Assembly (NCBI GenBank): GCA_002721105.1
Contig: PBJL01000011.1
Location: 55,324 to 119,323 of the forward strand
Reading direction: 5' to 3'
Origin: Acidiferrobacteraceae bacterium
Lineage (GTDB): Bacteria; Pseudomonadota; Gammaproteobacteria; Arenicellales; UBA868
DNA length: 64,000 bases
Made by a program: the position numbers and the translations under genes
Part shown: in pieces, positions 16,379 to 26,454 of the stretch
Layout: the number at the start of each line of letters is the position of its first letter
Position numbering within the stretch: position 1 is the stretch's first letter
Notes under the pieces: model-generated
Seen by the model: the letters and a program-made list of their open reading frames with translations, nothing else
Database searches by the model: none
What the model was told of the DNA's origin: nothing

Positions 16379-18259
16379 ATGCCTGAAAACCAGAAAGAAA
16401 CTCATAGCTTTGAAGCTGAAGTGAAGCAACTGCTTCAACTTATGATCCATTCTCTTTATTCAAATAAAGAGATTTTCCTCAGAGAGCTTATCTCCAATGC
16501 TTCTGATGCCATCGACCGTTTGAGATTTGAATCTCTGACTAATGAGAAACTTCTTGAAGAAGATAGCTCCCTTTCTATTGACGTAACTAGCGATGAAAAA
16601 GAAAAAACTATAACAATTTCTGATAATGGCGTTGGTATGTCAAAAGATGAGGTAATTGATAACATTGGGACTATTGCTCGGTCCGGCACAAAGCAGTTCC
16701 TAAATTCAATGTCAAATAAAGAATCGGCCGATGCTAAGCTAATCGGGCAATTTGGTGTAGGTTTCTATTCTGTTTTTCTAGTAGCAAAAAAAGTAGAGCT
16801 TAGAACACGGCGCGCTGGTAGTAACTCGGAAGATGGTATTCAGTGGATCTCAGATGGCAGTGGAGAATATAGTCTAGAACATATCGAACTATCGAAGCAT
16901 GGCACGACAATTATTCTTCATCTCAAAGATGACGATATCGAGTTTGCTGACGATTTTCGGCTTCGCAACATAATAGAACGATATTCTGACCACATTTCTT
17001 TCCCAATTCAAATGAACAAGAAGGATAGTAAAAACGAATGGGAACGAATAAACAAAGGATCGCCAATTTGGGCTCGATCGAAAAATGAAATATCACAAGA
17101 TGAATATACGCAATTCTATTCAACGTTAACCTATGATTCAGAGGCGCCCTTGATGACGTTACATAACCGTGTTGAAGGGACTTTTGATTACAGCACACTT
17201 TTCTTTGTGCCTGCCAAAGCGCCATTTGATCTTTGGGATAGAGAACGTCGTCATGGCATTAACCTGTATGTGAGGCGCGTCTTTATTCTCGATGACTCGA
17301 AGCATCTGTTGCCGAACTATTTAAGATTTATTCGAGGTGTTGTAGATGCAAATGATTTACCCTTAAATGTATCCCGTGAAGTTTTACAAAACAATCGAGA
17401 TATTGACCGAATTAGAACAGCATCTATAAAGAAAATTTTGGCTGAATTTCAGAAGATATCAGAGACTGAAAAAGACAGTTACAAAACTCTTTGGAGCGAA
17501 TATGGAAAAGTTCTAAAAGAAGGTATTGTAGAAGACCAGGAAAACCACTCACAGCTTACAAAACTATTGCGATTCGCCACAACTCGAAGCGAAGTTGGAC
17601 AACAAGACACTTCTTTAACTGATTATGTTAAGCGCATGCCAATGAAGCAGAAAGAAATTTACTTCATTACCGCTGAATCAGAGGCAGCAGCTCGAACATC
17701 ACCACAATTGGAGATATTCAAGAAAAATGATATCGAAGTATTACTTCTTAGTGATCCTGTGGATGAATGGCTTGTAAATTCACTCACGGAATTTGATGAA
17801 AAGCAGCTGAAGTCTGCTGCAAAAGGAGGACTTGATCTTGCTGACTTCAGAAGTGAAGAAGATAAAGAAACAACTAAGAAAAAAGAAAAAGATTTATCCG
17901 AACTTGTTGCTCGGATGAAGGAACTTCTAAACGAGAGGGTCAAGGAAGTTAGAGTGAGTAAACGCTTAACAGATTCTCCAACATGTCTTGTTGCTGATGA
18001 ACAAGATATAGGATCTAATCTCGAGCGTATCCTGCAATCTATGGGGCAAGAAGCTCCAAAATATAAACCGATACTTGAAATAAATCCTGACCATCCTTTG
18101 ATCAAACAACTTTCACCTGAGCATCAAGACCTAGAAAAGTGGTCATTAGTGCTTTTGGATCAAGCGACCTTGAGCGAAGGCGCAGTGCTTCAAGAGCCCG
18201 CTGCCTACGTGGGGCGTATCAATGATCTCCTCACTAGAACTACTCTACTAGGAGGTTGA
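16379..18259 (+). CDS. htpG: chaperone protein HtpG (bacterial Hsp90)
   Basis: ATP-dependent cytoplasmic chaperone of 626 residues, close to E. coli HtpG (624). The start at 16379 (MPENQKETHSF) is chosen over upstream ATGs because AGGA at 16364-16367 is well spaced for it and the family begins at this point. The GHKL ATPase domain shows the catalytic E36 and N40 in RELISNASDA, DNGVGM, and GQFGVGFYSVF. The middle domain contains DLPLNVSRE with the ATP-contacting arginine region. The C-terminal dimerisation domain is complete. A sigma-32 promoter precedes it. Confidence 0.97.
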   Translation: MPENQKETHSFEAEVKQLLQLMIHSLYSNKEIFLRELISNASDAIDRLRFESLTNEKLLEEDSSLSIDVTSDEKEKTITISDNGVGMSKDEVIDNIGTIARSGTKQFLNSMSNKESADAKLIGQFGVGFYSVFLVAKKVELRTRRAGSNSEDGIQWISDGSGEYSLEHIELSKHGTTIILHLKDDDIEFADDFRLRNIIERYSDHISFPIQMNKKDSKNEWERINKGSPIWARSKNEISQDEYTQFYSTLTYDSEAPLMTLHNRVEGTFDYSTLFFVPAKAPFDLWDRERRHGINLYVRRVFILDDSKHLLPNYLRFIRGVVDANDLPLNVSREVLQNNRDIDRIRTASIKKILAEFQKISETEKDSYKTLWSEYGKVLKEGIVEDQENHSQLTKLLRFATTRSEVGQQDTSLTDYVKRMPMKQKEIYFITAESEAAARTSPQLEIFKKNDIEVLLLSDPVDEWLVNSLTEFDEKQLKSAAKGGLDLADFRSEEDKETTKKKEKDLSELVARMKELLNERVKEVRVSKRLTDSPTCLVADEQDIGSNLERILQSMGQEAPKYKPILEINPDHPLIKQLSPEHQDLEKWSLVLLDQATLSEGAVLQEPAAYVGRINDLLTRTTLLGG

Positions 18260-18285
18260 ACTAAAAATTTACGAGAATATTGGGA

Positions 18286-19389
18286 TCAAGAGTGGTCTCT
18301 GGCGTCTCCGACCCAATCTAGGGTATCCGTTTCTAGTGTCACAATTTTACCCTGGCGATCAACGCAGTTGCGACCAAATACTAGGGCCTCAGTAACCTTA
18401 CCTCTCGGTGCGATACGACTATACTCAAATAATATACTTCGACAAATTTGAGCCCCTGACTGTAGGTGGCACCCATGATCAATCCAAGTTGGTCCAATAA
18501 TTTCACAACCTGCCTCGACATGTGCTGCAGAACCAATGTAAATTGGCCCTTCTGCACGTATGTTATCAAAATCGATATTTACATTAAGTCCAGTCCAAAT
18601 CCCCGGTAGCACTTCCTTCCCCGGCATATGAACATCTTTAAAGCTTCCACGCATCAATAATTGATTCGCCTCCCAGTAATCACTTAACTGTCCAATATCA
18701 ATCCAATTAAAAGGAAATGATATCGCATGAAATGGAAGACCCTTAGCCACAATGTCTGGAAAGAGTTGGCTACCAATATCGTATTCCGTATCCTTAGGAA
18801 TATAATTAATCACTTCTGGTTCAAAAACGTAGATTCCGGTATTAACTAACGAGGATTTAGCCTCGTCGACAGGTGGCTTTTCCTGATAATCTGTAATTCG
18901 ACCACTTTCATCGCATACCGCAACGCCGTAATTCGAAACCCGCTCGCGAGCAACTTCACTCACTACCATGCTTGCCATCGCTCCCGATTGCCAATGCTTT
19001 CGCAATACTGAGCCTAGATCGAGATCAATGACAGCATCGCCACATACAACAAGAAAAGTGTCATCAAAGAAACCTGCAAAATCCTGAATTCTACGAACGC
19101 CACCCGCGGAGCCCAACGGTTGGGCAACAGACTCACCATTAAGAATATGCCCTTCAAATGAATATCCAATCTCTACACCCCAACGACGACCATTGCCAAA
19201 ATACTTTTCAATTTGATCCGCTAGATGGCTAATATTCACCATAATCTCATCAAAACCACATCTTGCTAGTTGCTCGACAAGATACTCCATAACTGGTTTT
19301 CCCAAAACGGGGATCATAGGTTTCGGCATTTGATGGGTAAGTGGCTGCACGCGCGTACCTTTTCCTGCTGCTAGTATCATAGCCTTCAT
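18286..19389 (-). CDS. NDP-sugar pyrophosphorylase (mannose-1-phosphate guanylyltransferase-like)
   Basis: A 367-residue protein with an N-terminal nucleotidyltransferase domain and a C-terminal left-handed beta-helix. The nucleotide-binding motif LAAGKGTRVQPLT starts at residue 6, followed by PKPMIPVLGKP and the acidic VVCGDAVIDLD metal site. The YQEKP motif is near residue 170. Hexapeptide-like turns appear after about residue 260. These enzymes make GDP-mannose, ADP- or dTDP-sugars for the cell envelope; which sugar cannot be told. It converges with htpG, 26 bp apart. Confidence 0.85.
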   Translation of the reverse strand: MKAMILAAGKGTRVQPLTHQMPKPMIPVLGKPVMEYLVEQLARCGFDEIMVNISHLADQIEKYFGNGRRWGVEIGYSFEGHILNGESVAQPLGSAGGVRRIQDFAGFFDDTFLVVCGDAVIDLDLGSVLRKHWQSGAMASMVVSEVARERVSNYGVAVCDESGRITDYQEKPPVDEAKSSLVNTGIYVFEPEVINYIPKDTEYDIGSQLFPDIVAKGLPFHAISFPFNWIDIGQLSDYWEANQLLMRGSFKDVHMPGKEVLPGIWTGLNVNIDFDNIRAEGPIYIGSAAHVEAGCEIIGPTWIDHGCHLQSGAQICRSILFEYSRIAPRGKVTEALVFGRNCVDRQGKIVTLETDTLDWVGDARDHS

Positions 19390-19550
19390 AAAAACACCCT
19401 TTCTAGTTGAATTAATACACTAACTTCCTTATTCCGATTGCGGCCTGTTAAGAGTGGGATATACAGCCAAAAAAACCAGAATACCATTTAGCACAAGAAG
19501 ATATCTCGAAGTTCGACTTAAACATCTATCATTCTCACATAATTCTGATC

Positions 19551-20303
19551 TTAAGTCATCCAAATAAGTGATGCCATCCGACCACAAGATCCATCACGTC
19601 GATAAGAAAACCAATGAGTTGGATCTTTAAACGTACAAACCCGACTGCTGTGTAAATTACTTACCCCAGCTAACTCTAGACGTTCTTCCACCATCTGTCC
19701 TAAATTTGCTAGCCAACGATTACCATATTTAATAAAGGCATCACGGTGCAACGAACCATCTACGGTCAGTACTTTCCATGCATCGTAATTAACTATAAAT
19801 GCATCTGGCCCTATACCAGGACCAATCCATGCGATTAACCTTTTTGTCTCAATATGCATAACCGACAGAGCTTGCTCGATAATCCCAGCAGCTAGGCCTC
19901 GCCAGCCAACATGCAAGACGCACACTCTAGTCCCAAACTGATCTGTTAAAAAGAGTGGAATGCAGTCAGCTGTCAAAATCGCGCAGACAACTCCCCTGCG
20001 AGTAGCATAGCTTCCATCAGCTTGTACATTGATATTGCTTAGTTCTGCGTTTACAACTTTATTACTATGTGTTTGAGATAACCAAATAGGATCGGAAGGC
20101 AACATTAGTCTTTTTGACATTAATCTCCGATTCTCTGCCACCGAACCTGGATCATCTCCGACATGGGACGCTAAATTCAAACTATTAAATGCTCCTTTAC
20201 TGACACCACCAATTCTTAGTGTTGTTAATGCCTTAACATGTGAAGGTGCTGGCCACTGCGCTAACTGGAAATTTATTTCAGTATCGTTCATTAATTTTTT
20301 CAT
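19551..20303 (-). CDS. pgeF: peptidoglycan editing factor PgeF (multicopper-oxidase-like, DUF152/YfiH)
   Basis: A 250-residue YfiH-family protein. The zinc/copper ligands are visible as H79 (QTHSN), C114 (TADCIPL) and H131 (HVGWRG). The glycine-rich WIGPGIG and final FSYRRDG-CGRMA motifs complete the signature. Family members remove mis-inserted L-serine from peptidoglycan precursors in E. coli and have purine nucleoside phosphorylase activity. The gene overlaps the end of rluD by 26 bp (14 bp if ATG 20291 is used). The rluD-pgeF pair, divergent from bamD, is the normal gammaproteobacterial order. Confidence 0.93.
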   Translation of the reverse strand: MKKLMNDTEINFQLAQWPAPSHVKALTTLRIGGVSKGAFNSLNLASHVGDDPGSVAENRRLMSKRLMLPSDPIWLSQTHSNKVVNAELSNINVQADGSYATRRGVVCAILTADCIPLFLTDQFGTRVCVLHVGWRGLAAGIIEQALSVMHIETKRLIAWIGPGIGPDAFIVNYDAWKVLTVDGSLHRDAFIKYGNRWLANLGQMVEERLELAGVSNLHSSRVCTFKDPTHWFSYRRDGSCGRMASLIWMT

Positions 20304-21243
20304 GTTTATCTAGTGCGCTAACAAGGTTGTCAAAGTCTCCTGGTAAATTGCTTTTCCAAGTCAATTGGCTTCCTGTTGTTGGATGTGTAAGAGATAATTC
20401 AGTTGCATGCAAAGCCTGTCTATTAAAATTGCGCAACAACGTAGTCAATTCAGTATCAGCTCCACGTGGCATACGTAATCGGCCTCCATAAACTGGGTCG
20501 CCAACAATGGGCAATCTTGCGTCAGCTAAATGCACCCGAATCTGATGTGTTCTTCCCGTCTCAAGGTGAATTCTAAGCAAAGTGTGAAAACGATAACGTT
20601 TCTCTAATCTAAAATGAGTTACTGCTAGCTTACCTTTGTCTGATACCGCCATTCGACGTCGATCTCGAGGATGTCGGCCTATTGGGCTATCCAAGGTTCC
20701 CCCTGCTATCGGCCTACCATAGACTAAGGCTAAATATTGGCGCTTAATCGCTCTCGACTCTAAATCTTTTATAAGCCTTTGACGAGCAACTTCAGTCCTA
20801 GCCACAACAAGAAGCCCAGTTGTCCCTTTGTCCAGTCGATGTACAATACCTGCACGAATCAGAAACTGATTCTCTGGGAAATAATGCAATATCGCATTTG
20901 CTAAGGTAGAGTCCGGGTTTCCGGAACCTGGATGCACTACTAACCCCGCTGGTTTGTCAATTATCGCAATGTGCTGATCCTTGTGGACTATGTTTAGGGG
21001 TAAATATTGGGGCAGCCAATTCTGAGAAATATCAACGGGAATCCGCAAAAATATGTGCTCTCCCCCCTTAACGACTCCGCTTTTAGAGGGTATTTCGCCT
21101 TCTATTGTCAATCTTCCGTCTTGTAGCCATTCTTGCAGTTGACTTCGTGAATATGGCTCAAACAAAATTGGTAAGACTTTATCTAACCGCCATCCAACGT
21201 AGTCTTCAGGCACAACAGCTTCCCTAATTTTTGTCTCTTTCAT
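20278..21243 (-). CDS. rluD: 23S rRNA pseudouridine(1911/1915/1917) synthase RluD
   Basis: A 321-residue pseudouridine synthase with an N-terminal S4 RNA-binding domain (residues about 18-75) and the RsuA/RluD catalytic domain. The catalytic aspartate is D138 in HRLDKGTTG, close to D139 of E. coli RluD. The motifs DKPAGLVVHPG and GRTHQIRVHL are also present. It modifies helix 69 of 23S rRNA. It is divergent from bamD (76 bp between starts) and overlaps pgeF. Confidence 0.95.
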   Translation of the reverse strand: MKETKIREAVVPEDYVGWRLDKVLPILFEPYSRSQLQEWLQDGRLTIEGEIPSKSGVVKGGEHIFLRIPVDISQNWLPQYLPLNIVHKDQHIAIIDKPAGLVVHPGSGNPDSTLANAILHYFPENQFLIRAGIVHRLDKGTTGLLVVARTEVARQRLIKDLESRAIKRQYLALVYGRPIAGGTLDSPIGRHPRDRRRMAVSDKGKLAVTHFRLEKRYRFHTLLRIHLETGRTHQIRVHLADARLPIVGDPVYGGRLRMPRGADTELTTLLRNFNRQALHATELSLTHPTTGSQLTWKSNLPGDFDNLVSALDKHEKINERY

Positions 21244-21319
21244 ATGCGTACCTGTTATGAGACACCTCTTTAGATATCACAGTATAATTCACATCCATCA
21301 ATATTTGACTTTACTCTAA

Positions 21320-22072
21320 TTGCACAAATTTATAAAACTCTTGTGGTTAATCACCTCTGCCCTTTCAATTGGTTGCACAACCACTGAAAAAGATATTAAT
21401 TGGACTGCGGAAGAAATTCATCGCGAGGCTCGCCAGCATTTGGAGGCTAAAGATTGGGATACCGCTATTGAGTATTACAATACACTTGAGCGTCGATACC
21501 CCTATGGAACATATGCCGAACAATCAAAATTAGAACTAATTTATGCCCATTACAAGAATGGGCAATCAGGGCTTGCAATATCTGCCGCGAATGACTTCAT
21601 TTTTCTTTATCCTACTCATCCTCGCGCAGATTACGCTCACTTTTTCAAAGCTGTAGCAATGTTTGATACCTCTACGACGCTATTTAGGGAAATATCAGGA
21701 GTGAGTTCAATAAAATTGGACATAACGCCTGCGACACATTCATTTGAAGCGCTAAATGACTTTGTGACTCAATACCCCGAAAGTTCCTACATACCGGAAG
21801 CGCGCGAGAGAATGCGCGACATACTAGAAATAATTGCCAGTCATGAAATCGCTGTGGGAAAACATTATTATGATCTAGGCGCATATGTTGCAGCCTTAGC
21901 TCGTGCGAAATATGTTATCGAGAATTATCCAGAAACAGCTGCTGTCGAAGATGGTTTAGGCCTGATGCTACTCACATATGAAAAAATGGAACTTATGGAT
22001 TTATTTTTTGATACTAAACGAATCATGGAACAAAATTATCCGAACAGCTTTTATCTTCCCCGAGATAGCTAA
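21320..22072 (+). CDS. bamD: outer membrane assembly lipoprotein BamD
   Basis: A 250-residue lipoprotein starting at TTG. The signal peptide ends in a lipobox, LSIGC, with C19 the lipidated residue. After it come tetratricopeptide repeats: DWDTAIEYYNTLERRYPYGTYA and the following helices are typical of BamD, a peripheral part of the BAM complex that inserts beta-barrel proteins into the outer membrane. Length matches the family (about 245). The divergent arrangement with rluD supports the call. Confidence 0.94.
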   Translation: MHKFIKLLWLITSALSIGCTTTEKDINWTAEEIHREARQHLEAKDWDTAIEYYNTLERRYPYGTYAEQSKLELIYAHYKNGQSGLAISAANDFIFLYPTHPRADYAHFFKAVAMFDTSTTLFREISGVSSIKLDITPATHSFEALNDFVTQYPESSYIPEARERMRDILEIIASHEIAVGKHYYDLGAYVAALARAKYVIENYPETAAVEDGLGLMLLTYEKMELMDLFFDTKRIMEQNYPNSFYLPRDS

Positions 22073-22144
22073 GATACCAAATTATTAATAAAAAAACCTA
22101 TTGGCTTGTCATCTTTTACGCTCAACTAGATTTTCTATATCTGT

Positions 22145-23755
22145 TTAAATAAAAAATGATGTAATGGGATAACGTCGATCTCGGCCAAAAGCTCTTTTGC
22201 TGATGCGTACCCCTGGGGCTGCCTGTCTTCGTTTATATTCGTTTTTCGTTACTCGTAAAACAATATCTTCCACAGTTTCTCTGTCATATCCTTTTTCAAC
22301 TATATCTTCAATTGTTTTGTCATCTTCCACATACAATTTAAGAATACCATCTAAAATTTCGTAGTTAGGTAAACTTTGCTGGTCCTCCTGATCGGGAGCA
22401 AGCTCTGCTGACGGAGCGCGAGAAAATACCCTTTCCGGAATAACGGGACTTAACTTATTGCGATATTTAGCAAGCTCATACACGAGCATCTTGGGTATGT
22501 CTTTAATTGCAGAAAAACCACCAACCATGTCCCCATACAAAGTTGAATATCCAACTGCAATTTCACTCTTATTACCAGTAGTCAAAACTATTGAGCCTGT
22601 TTTATTGGATATCGCCATCAATAAAGTTCCTCGAATACGAGCTTGTATATTTTCTTCGGTAGTGTCTTCCTCGCGCCCATCAAACACCGGTCTGAGTTGT
22701 TGGACGAAGAGATTAAATAAATCATCTATCTCTACAATCCGATAACTAATACCTAGGTTTTGTGCTTCTAGGATAGCATCCTCTTTGCTAATTGATCTTG
22801 TATATCGAGATGGCATCATTATAGCCTCAACATTCTCAGCGCCAAGAGCATCAACTGCTATTGCGAGTGTAAGGGCAGAATCGATCCCTCCTGATAGTCC
22901 AACAATAGCACCTCTAAATCGGTTCTTGTTGACATAATCACGCACACCGATCATAAGAGCCTTATAGATACTGGCGTCAGTACTTAACATAGAGGTGACA
23001 TAACCTTTTACAGGAATTAGCTTGCTGTTGAAGCAAACCGTGAAGATTTCTTCATCGAAAGATCTTGCCCTATGGGTAATATTTCCGGTGTTGTCTGAAA
23101 CGAAAGACCCACCATCGAAAACCAATTCATCCTGACCTCCTACCATATTAAGATAGACAATAGGAACATTACTTTGTTTCGCTTTGACAGATACGACATT
23201 CAGTTCTCTCTCATTTGCTTTTTCAATATGGTATGGAGAGGCGTTGATATTTACTAAGATGTTCGCGCCTGCTTTTACGCTCTCTTCAACTGGTCCCTCA
23301 TGCCAAATATCTTCACAAATCGTCAATCCTATATTTAGGCCATCAATATTGAATACACAGGGCCCTTCTCCAGGGCTAAAGTATCTTTTTTCGTCAAATA
23401 CGCTATAGTTAGGGAGGTGCCGCTTGTAATATCTTGCCAATAATTTACCACCACCCAAAACAGATGCTGCGTTATACAAGACACCAATATTTCTGCATGG
23501 ATGACCTACAATTGCGGTTACTACAATTTCATTCCTAATACGAGTCAATTCATTCTCAGCTTTTCGGATAAAATCACCTCGGAACAGTAAATCTTCTGGC
23601 GGATAACCAGTTAATGCGAGTTCTGGGAAGACCACAAATTCCGAATCGAATTTAGCTTTAGCTTGAGAACAAATATCAATTATACGAGTAGCATTTCCGC
23701 TAATGTCTCCGACGACAACATTCACTTGCGCTAATATCATAGTGAATTTATCCAT
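22145..23755 (-). CDS. nadE: glutamine-dependent NAD+ synthetase
   Basis: A two-domain enzyme of 536 residues that makes NAD+ from nicotinate adenine dinucleotide, ATP and glutamine. The N-terminal nitrilase-type amidase shows the triad E45 (FPELALTG), K111 (KRHLPNY) and C147 (TICEDIW). The C-terminal synthetase has the ATP pyrophosphatase loop GLSGGIDSAL, then TGNKSE and YGDMVGGF. The frame is open to 23851, but the ATG at 23755 has a GGAG ribosome site 10 bases upstream and matches the family start. It is divergent from the FemAB-like gene with only 51 bp between starts. Confidence 0.95.
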   Translation of the reverse strand: MDKFTMILAQVNVVVGDISGNATRIIDICSQAKAKFDSEFVVFPELALTGYPPEDLLFRGDFIRKAENELTRIRNEIVVTAIVGHPCRNIGVLYNAASVLGGGKLLARYYKRHLPNYSVFDEKRYFSPGEGPCVFNIDGLNIGLTICEDIWHEGPVEESVKAGANILVNINASPYHIEKANERELNVVSVKAKQSNVPIVYLNMVGGQDELVFDGGSFVSDNTGNITHRARSFDEEIFTVCFNSKLIPVKGYVTSMLSTDASIYKALMIGVRDYVNKNRFRGAIVGLSGGIDSALTLAIAVDALGAENVEAIMMPSRYTRSISKEDAILEAQNLGISYRIVEIDDLFNLFVQQLRPVFDGREEDTTEENIQARIRGTLLMAISNKTGSIVLTTGNKSEIAVGYSTLYGDMVGGFSAIKDIPKMLVYELAKYRNKLSPVIPERVFSRAPSAELAPDQEDQQSLPNYEILDGILKLYVEDDKTIEDIVEKGYDRETVEDIVLRVTKNEYKRRQAAPGVRISKRAFGRDRRYPITSFFI

Positions 23756-23806
23756 AAAAAAATATCTCCAAAAAACAAAGAAAGAAAAGCATCTCTCTAT
23801 TACGAA

Positions 23807-24970
23807 ATGAAGAACAATAGTAAAGGTTTTCCTGCTGATGTAACAATACACACCTCGCTCGATGAGGTGGATTCAGTCGAATGGAATGCATTGGTTCCTC
23901 CAGATTCCCCGGCTTTACGGTACGAGTTCTTATCGGCATTAGAAAAATCAGGTTGTATTGCACGAGAAACTGGTTGGGATCCACATCATCTTGGCATATA
24001 TGATAGAGGAAAATTAACCGCTGCTGCGCCATGTTACCTTAAATATCACTCTTACGGGGAATACATCTTTGACTGGGACTGGGTGCACGCCTATCGACGC
24101 GCAGGTATTCCCTACTACCCCAAAGTAGTAATAACAGTCCCATTTACGCCAATAACTGGAAAGAGAATCCTAACTCATCCTGATATCAACTATCAACCTT
24201 TCGAATTGAAGCTAGCAGAAGCGACCCAAAATTTGGCAAATGTAAAATCGGCTTCATCGACTCATTTCCTTTTCACCGTTTCGGACGATCATATACATTT
24301 AAACCAGATAGGATTTATCAAACGAAATGCTAATCAATTTCACTGGTGGAATGAAGGGTACAATGACTTCAATGACTTCTTAAGCGCCTTAAGTTCAAAA
24401 AGGAGAAAAAACATCTTGAAAGAACGCAGCAGTATTCAAAAAGACGGCATAATATTTCGGTGGCTTACCGGGGAAACTGCTACAGAAAATGACTGGTCTT
24501 TTTTTTCCGCATGCTATCAAAACACCATTAAAGAATACGGTGCAATTAGTTATTTGAATGTGGCATTCTTTAAACTTTTAGCTCAAACTATGCCAAAGCA
24601 AATTCGACTTTTGATTGGGCAAAAAGAAGGCAAGGATATAGCTGCAGCATTTTTTCTAGCAGGTGAAAATTCATTATTTGGTCGTTATTGGGGATCAACT
24701 GATAAAATTCGAAATCTACATTTCGAGACATGCTTTTATCAACCAATTGAATATAGTATTAATAACAAACTAGGCCGATTTGAGGCCGGCGCCCAAGGGG
24801 AACATAAACTTAATAGGGGTCTAATTCCAACTATTGTTTCTTCCATGCACTGGATGAAACATCCTGAATTCTTCGACGCAATAAAAAAATATAGCCAATC
24901 CGAGAAAAATAATTTAGCGGAATACCAAACCATTCTGGAGAATCATTCACCATATAAGAAGGGTCGCTAA
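23807..24970 (+). CDS. FemAB/GNAT-like protein of the COG3146 (DUF482) family
   Basis: A 387-residue protein of the FemAB-related, GNAT-fold family. Recognisable parts are the start with WNALVPPDSPALRYEFL, the middle motif FLSALSSKRRKNILKER, and the C-terminal FEAGAQGEHKLNRGLIP, all diagnostic of COG3146. FemAB relatives transfer amino acids from aminoacyl-tRNA to peptidoglycan or related acceptors, but the activity of this branch is not established. It is followed 47 bp later by aat and bpt, two aminoacyl-tRNA-dependent transferases, so a shared use of charged tRNA is plausible. Confidence 0.85.
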   Translation: MKNNSKGFPADVTIHTSLDEVDSVEWNALVPPDSPALRYEFLSALEKSGCIARETGWDPHHLGIYDRGKLTAAAPCYLKYHSYGEYIFDWDWVHAYRRAGIPYYPKVVITVPFTPITGKRILTHPDINYQPFELKLAEATQNLANVKSASSTHFLFTVSDDHIHLNQIGFIKRNANQFHWWNEGYNDFNDFLSALSSKRRKNILKERSSIQKDGIIFRWLTGETATENDWSFFSACYQNTIKEYGAISYLNVAFFKLLAQTMPKQIRLLIGQKEGKDIAAAFFLAGENSLFGRYWGSTDKIRNLHFETCFYQPIEYSINNKLGRFEAGAQGEHKLNRGLIPTIVSSMHWMKHPEFFDAIKKYSQSEKNNLAEYQTILENHSPYKKGR

Positions 24971-25017
24971 ATTATTGACAAAAATAATTTTGTTAAAACT
25001 GCTAAGGACATAAATTT

Positions 25018-25755
25018 ATGCCACCTGAAATATTTGATTTTGGTGTCAATAAAAACACTAGGTATCAATTTCCCGACCATAATAAAGCAACTCCTGATGG
25101 ATTACTGGCTGTTGGTGGCGACCTTAGCAGAGAGTGTCTTCTTGCAGCTTATTCAAACGGTATTTTTCCGTGGTATTCTGAAGGTCAGCCAATATTGTGG
25201 TGGTGCCCTGATCCTCGTCCAGTCTTTTTTCCGGGCAAGCTAAAAATCTCGAGAAGTCTTAGAAAAACCCTTAAACAGAGTCATTTCATTATTACAATTG
25301 ATAAATGTTTTGAAGAAGTAATCAAAGAATGCGCAAAACCAAGACGTAATCAGAAGGAGACATGGATAACTCAAGACATGCATGATGCGTATTGTGATCT
25401 TCATAATATAGGATATGCACACTCAGTCGAAGTTTGGGGAGGAGACCTATTGGTAGGCGGTCTATATGGTGTCGCCCTTGGCAGAGTTTTTTTTGGTGAA
25501 AGCATGTTCTTTAAAGAAACCAATGCTTCGAAGATTGCATTAATCGGACTTGACTGGCTTTTGCAAAAATTGAACTTTTCATTAATTGACTGTCAAATTG
25601 TTTCCCCACATGTAATGTCTCTGGGCGCAGAGAATATTAGCAGGAGTGATTTTATCTCCCAAATAAAGAAAAGTATCGCGGTGTCTAGTTTTACAGATTA
25701 CTGGACACTAAATGTAATGGCAAAGGATCTATTGTGCACCACAAAAGAAAATTAA
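25018..25755 (+). CDS. aat: leucyl/phenylalanyl-tRNA--protein transferase
   Basis: A 245-residue N-end-rule enzyme that moves leucine or phenylalanine from tRNA to proteins with N-terminal lysine or arginine, marking them for ClpAP. Family motifs are complete: GLLAVGGDLS, YSNGIFPWY, WWCPDPRPVF, VEVWGGDLLVGGLYGVALG and FFGESMF. Its end overlaps the start of bpt by 22 bp, indicating translational coupling. Confidence 0.96.
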   Translation: MPPEIFDFGVNKNTRYQFPDHNKATPDGLLAVGGDLSRECLLAAYSNGIFPWYSEGQPILWWCPDPRPVFFPGKLKISRSLRKTLKQSHFIITIDKCFEEVIKECAKPRRNQKETWITQDMHDAYCDLHNIGYAHSVEVWGGDLLVGGLYGVALGRVFFGESMFFKETNASKIALIGLDWLLQKLNFSLIDCQIVSPHVMSLGAENISRSDFISQIKKSIAVSSFTDYWTLNVMAKDLLCTTKEN

Positions 25756-26450
25756 AGCTATATAAATCTTCTGCGTACCCATGCCCTTATCTAAGCGGAA
25801 AAACTGCTGAAAACGTGTTCGTTAACCCCGCAGCAGATCCCCCTAATGCATCGTTATATGACAAACTTATCCGTTATGGATTTCGTCGAAATGGTCAAGT
25901 GTATTATAGGCCCGCATGTCCAGACTGTATGGAGTGTCAATCTATTAGAATCATTGTCAATGATTTCATAATTAGTCGCTCTCAACGACGTGTTAAGAGG
26001 AAAAACAACGATGTTGAATTTGAATTATTTTCACCCATCTACCGACAAGATCACTTTAATTTATATCATAAATACCAAAAATCTAAGCATAAAGAAGGGG
26101 GAATGGATGATACTGATCCTTCTAAATACCAAGATTTCTTGATACGTTCAAACATTAATACGTTTCTGCTTGAAATGCGCATAAACAATCGTTTAGTAGG
26201 AGTTTCGATAATCGATCAAGTACCAAACGGACTCTCTGCAGTTTACACATTTTATGAGCCTAACGAATTTGCAAGAAGCCTAGGGACACTAGCTATTCTT
26301 TATCAAATAGAACTCTGTCGCGAAATGGGATGTCTATGGCTGTACCTTGGTTACTGGGTAAAAGACTCACCGAAAATGAACTACAAAAAGAACTTTATCC
26401 CCTACCAATTATTTGATACTCAGATAGGGCAATGGAAATCAATGCCATAA
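25734..26450 (+). CDS. bpt: aspartate/glutamate leucyltransferase (Bpt, arginyltransferase family)
   Basis: A 238-residue ATE-family protein that adds leucine to N-terminal aspartate or glutamate. The N-terminal half has the cysteine motif CPYLSGKTA and the paired cysteines in CPDCMECQ. The stretch FRRNGQVYYRP and RSQRRVKRKN are family hallmarks. The GTG at 25734, inside aat, is taken as start; no good in-frame ATG lies nearby. With aat it forms the bacterial N-end-rule pair. It ends 4 bp before the end of the convergent lpxD. Confidence 0.94.
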   Translation: MHHKRKLKLYKSSAYPCPYLSGKTAENVFVNPAADPPNASLYDKLIRYGFRRNGQVYYRPACPDCMECQSIRIIVNDFIISRSQRRVKRKNNDVEFELFSPIYRQDHFNLYHKYQKSKHKEGGMDDTDPSKYQDFLIRSNINTFLLEMRINNRLVGVSIIDQVPNGLSAVYTFYEPNEFARSLGTLAILYQIELCREMGCLWLYLGYWVKDSPKMNYKKNFIPYQLFDTQIGQWKSMP

Positions 26451-26454
26451 CAAT

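Noticed and set aside
17659..18105. 148-codon open frame on the minus strand inside htpG
   Set aside because: Antisense shadow of htpG, rich in serine and without recognisable structure.
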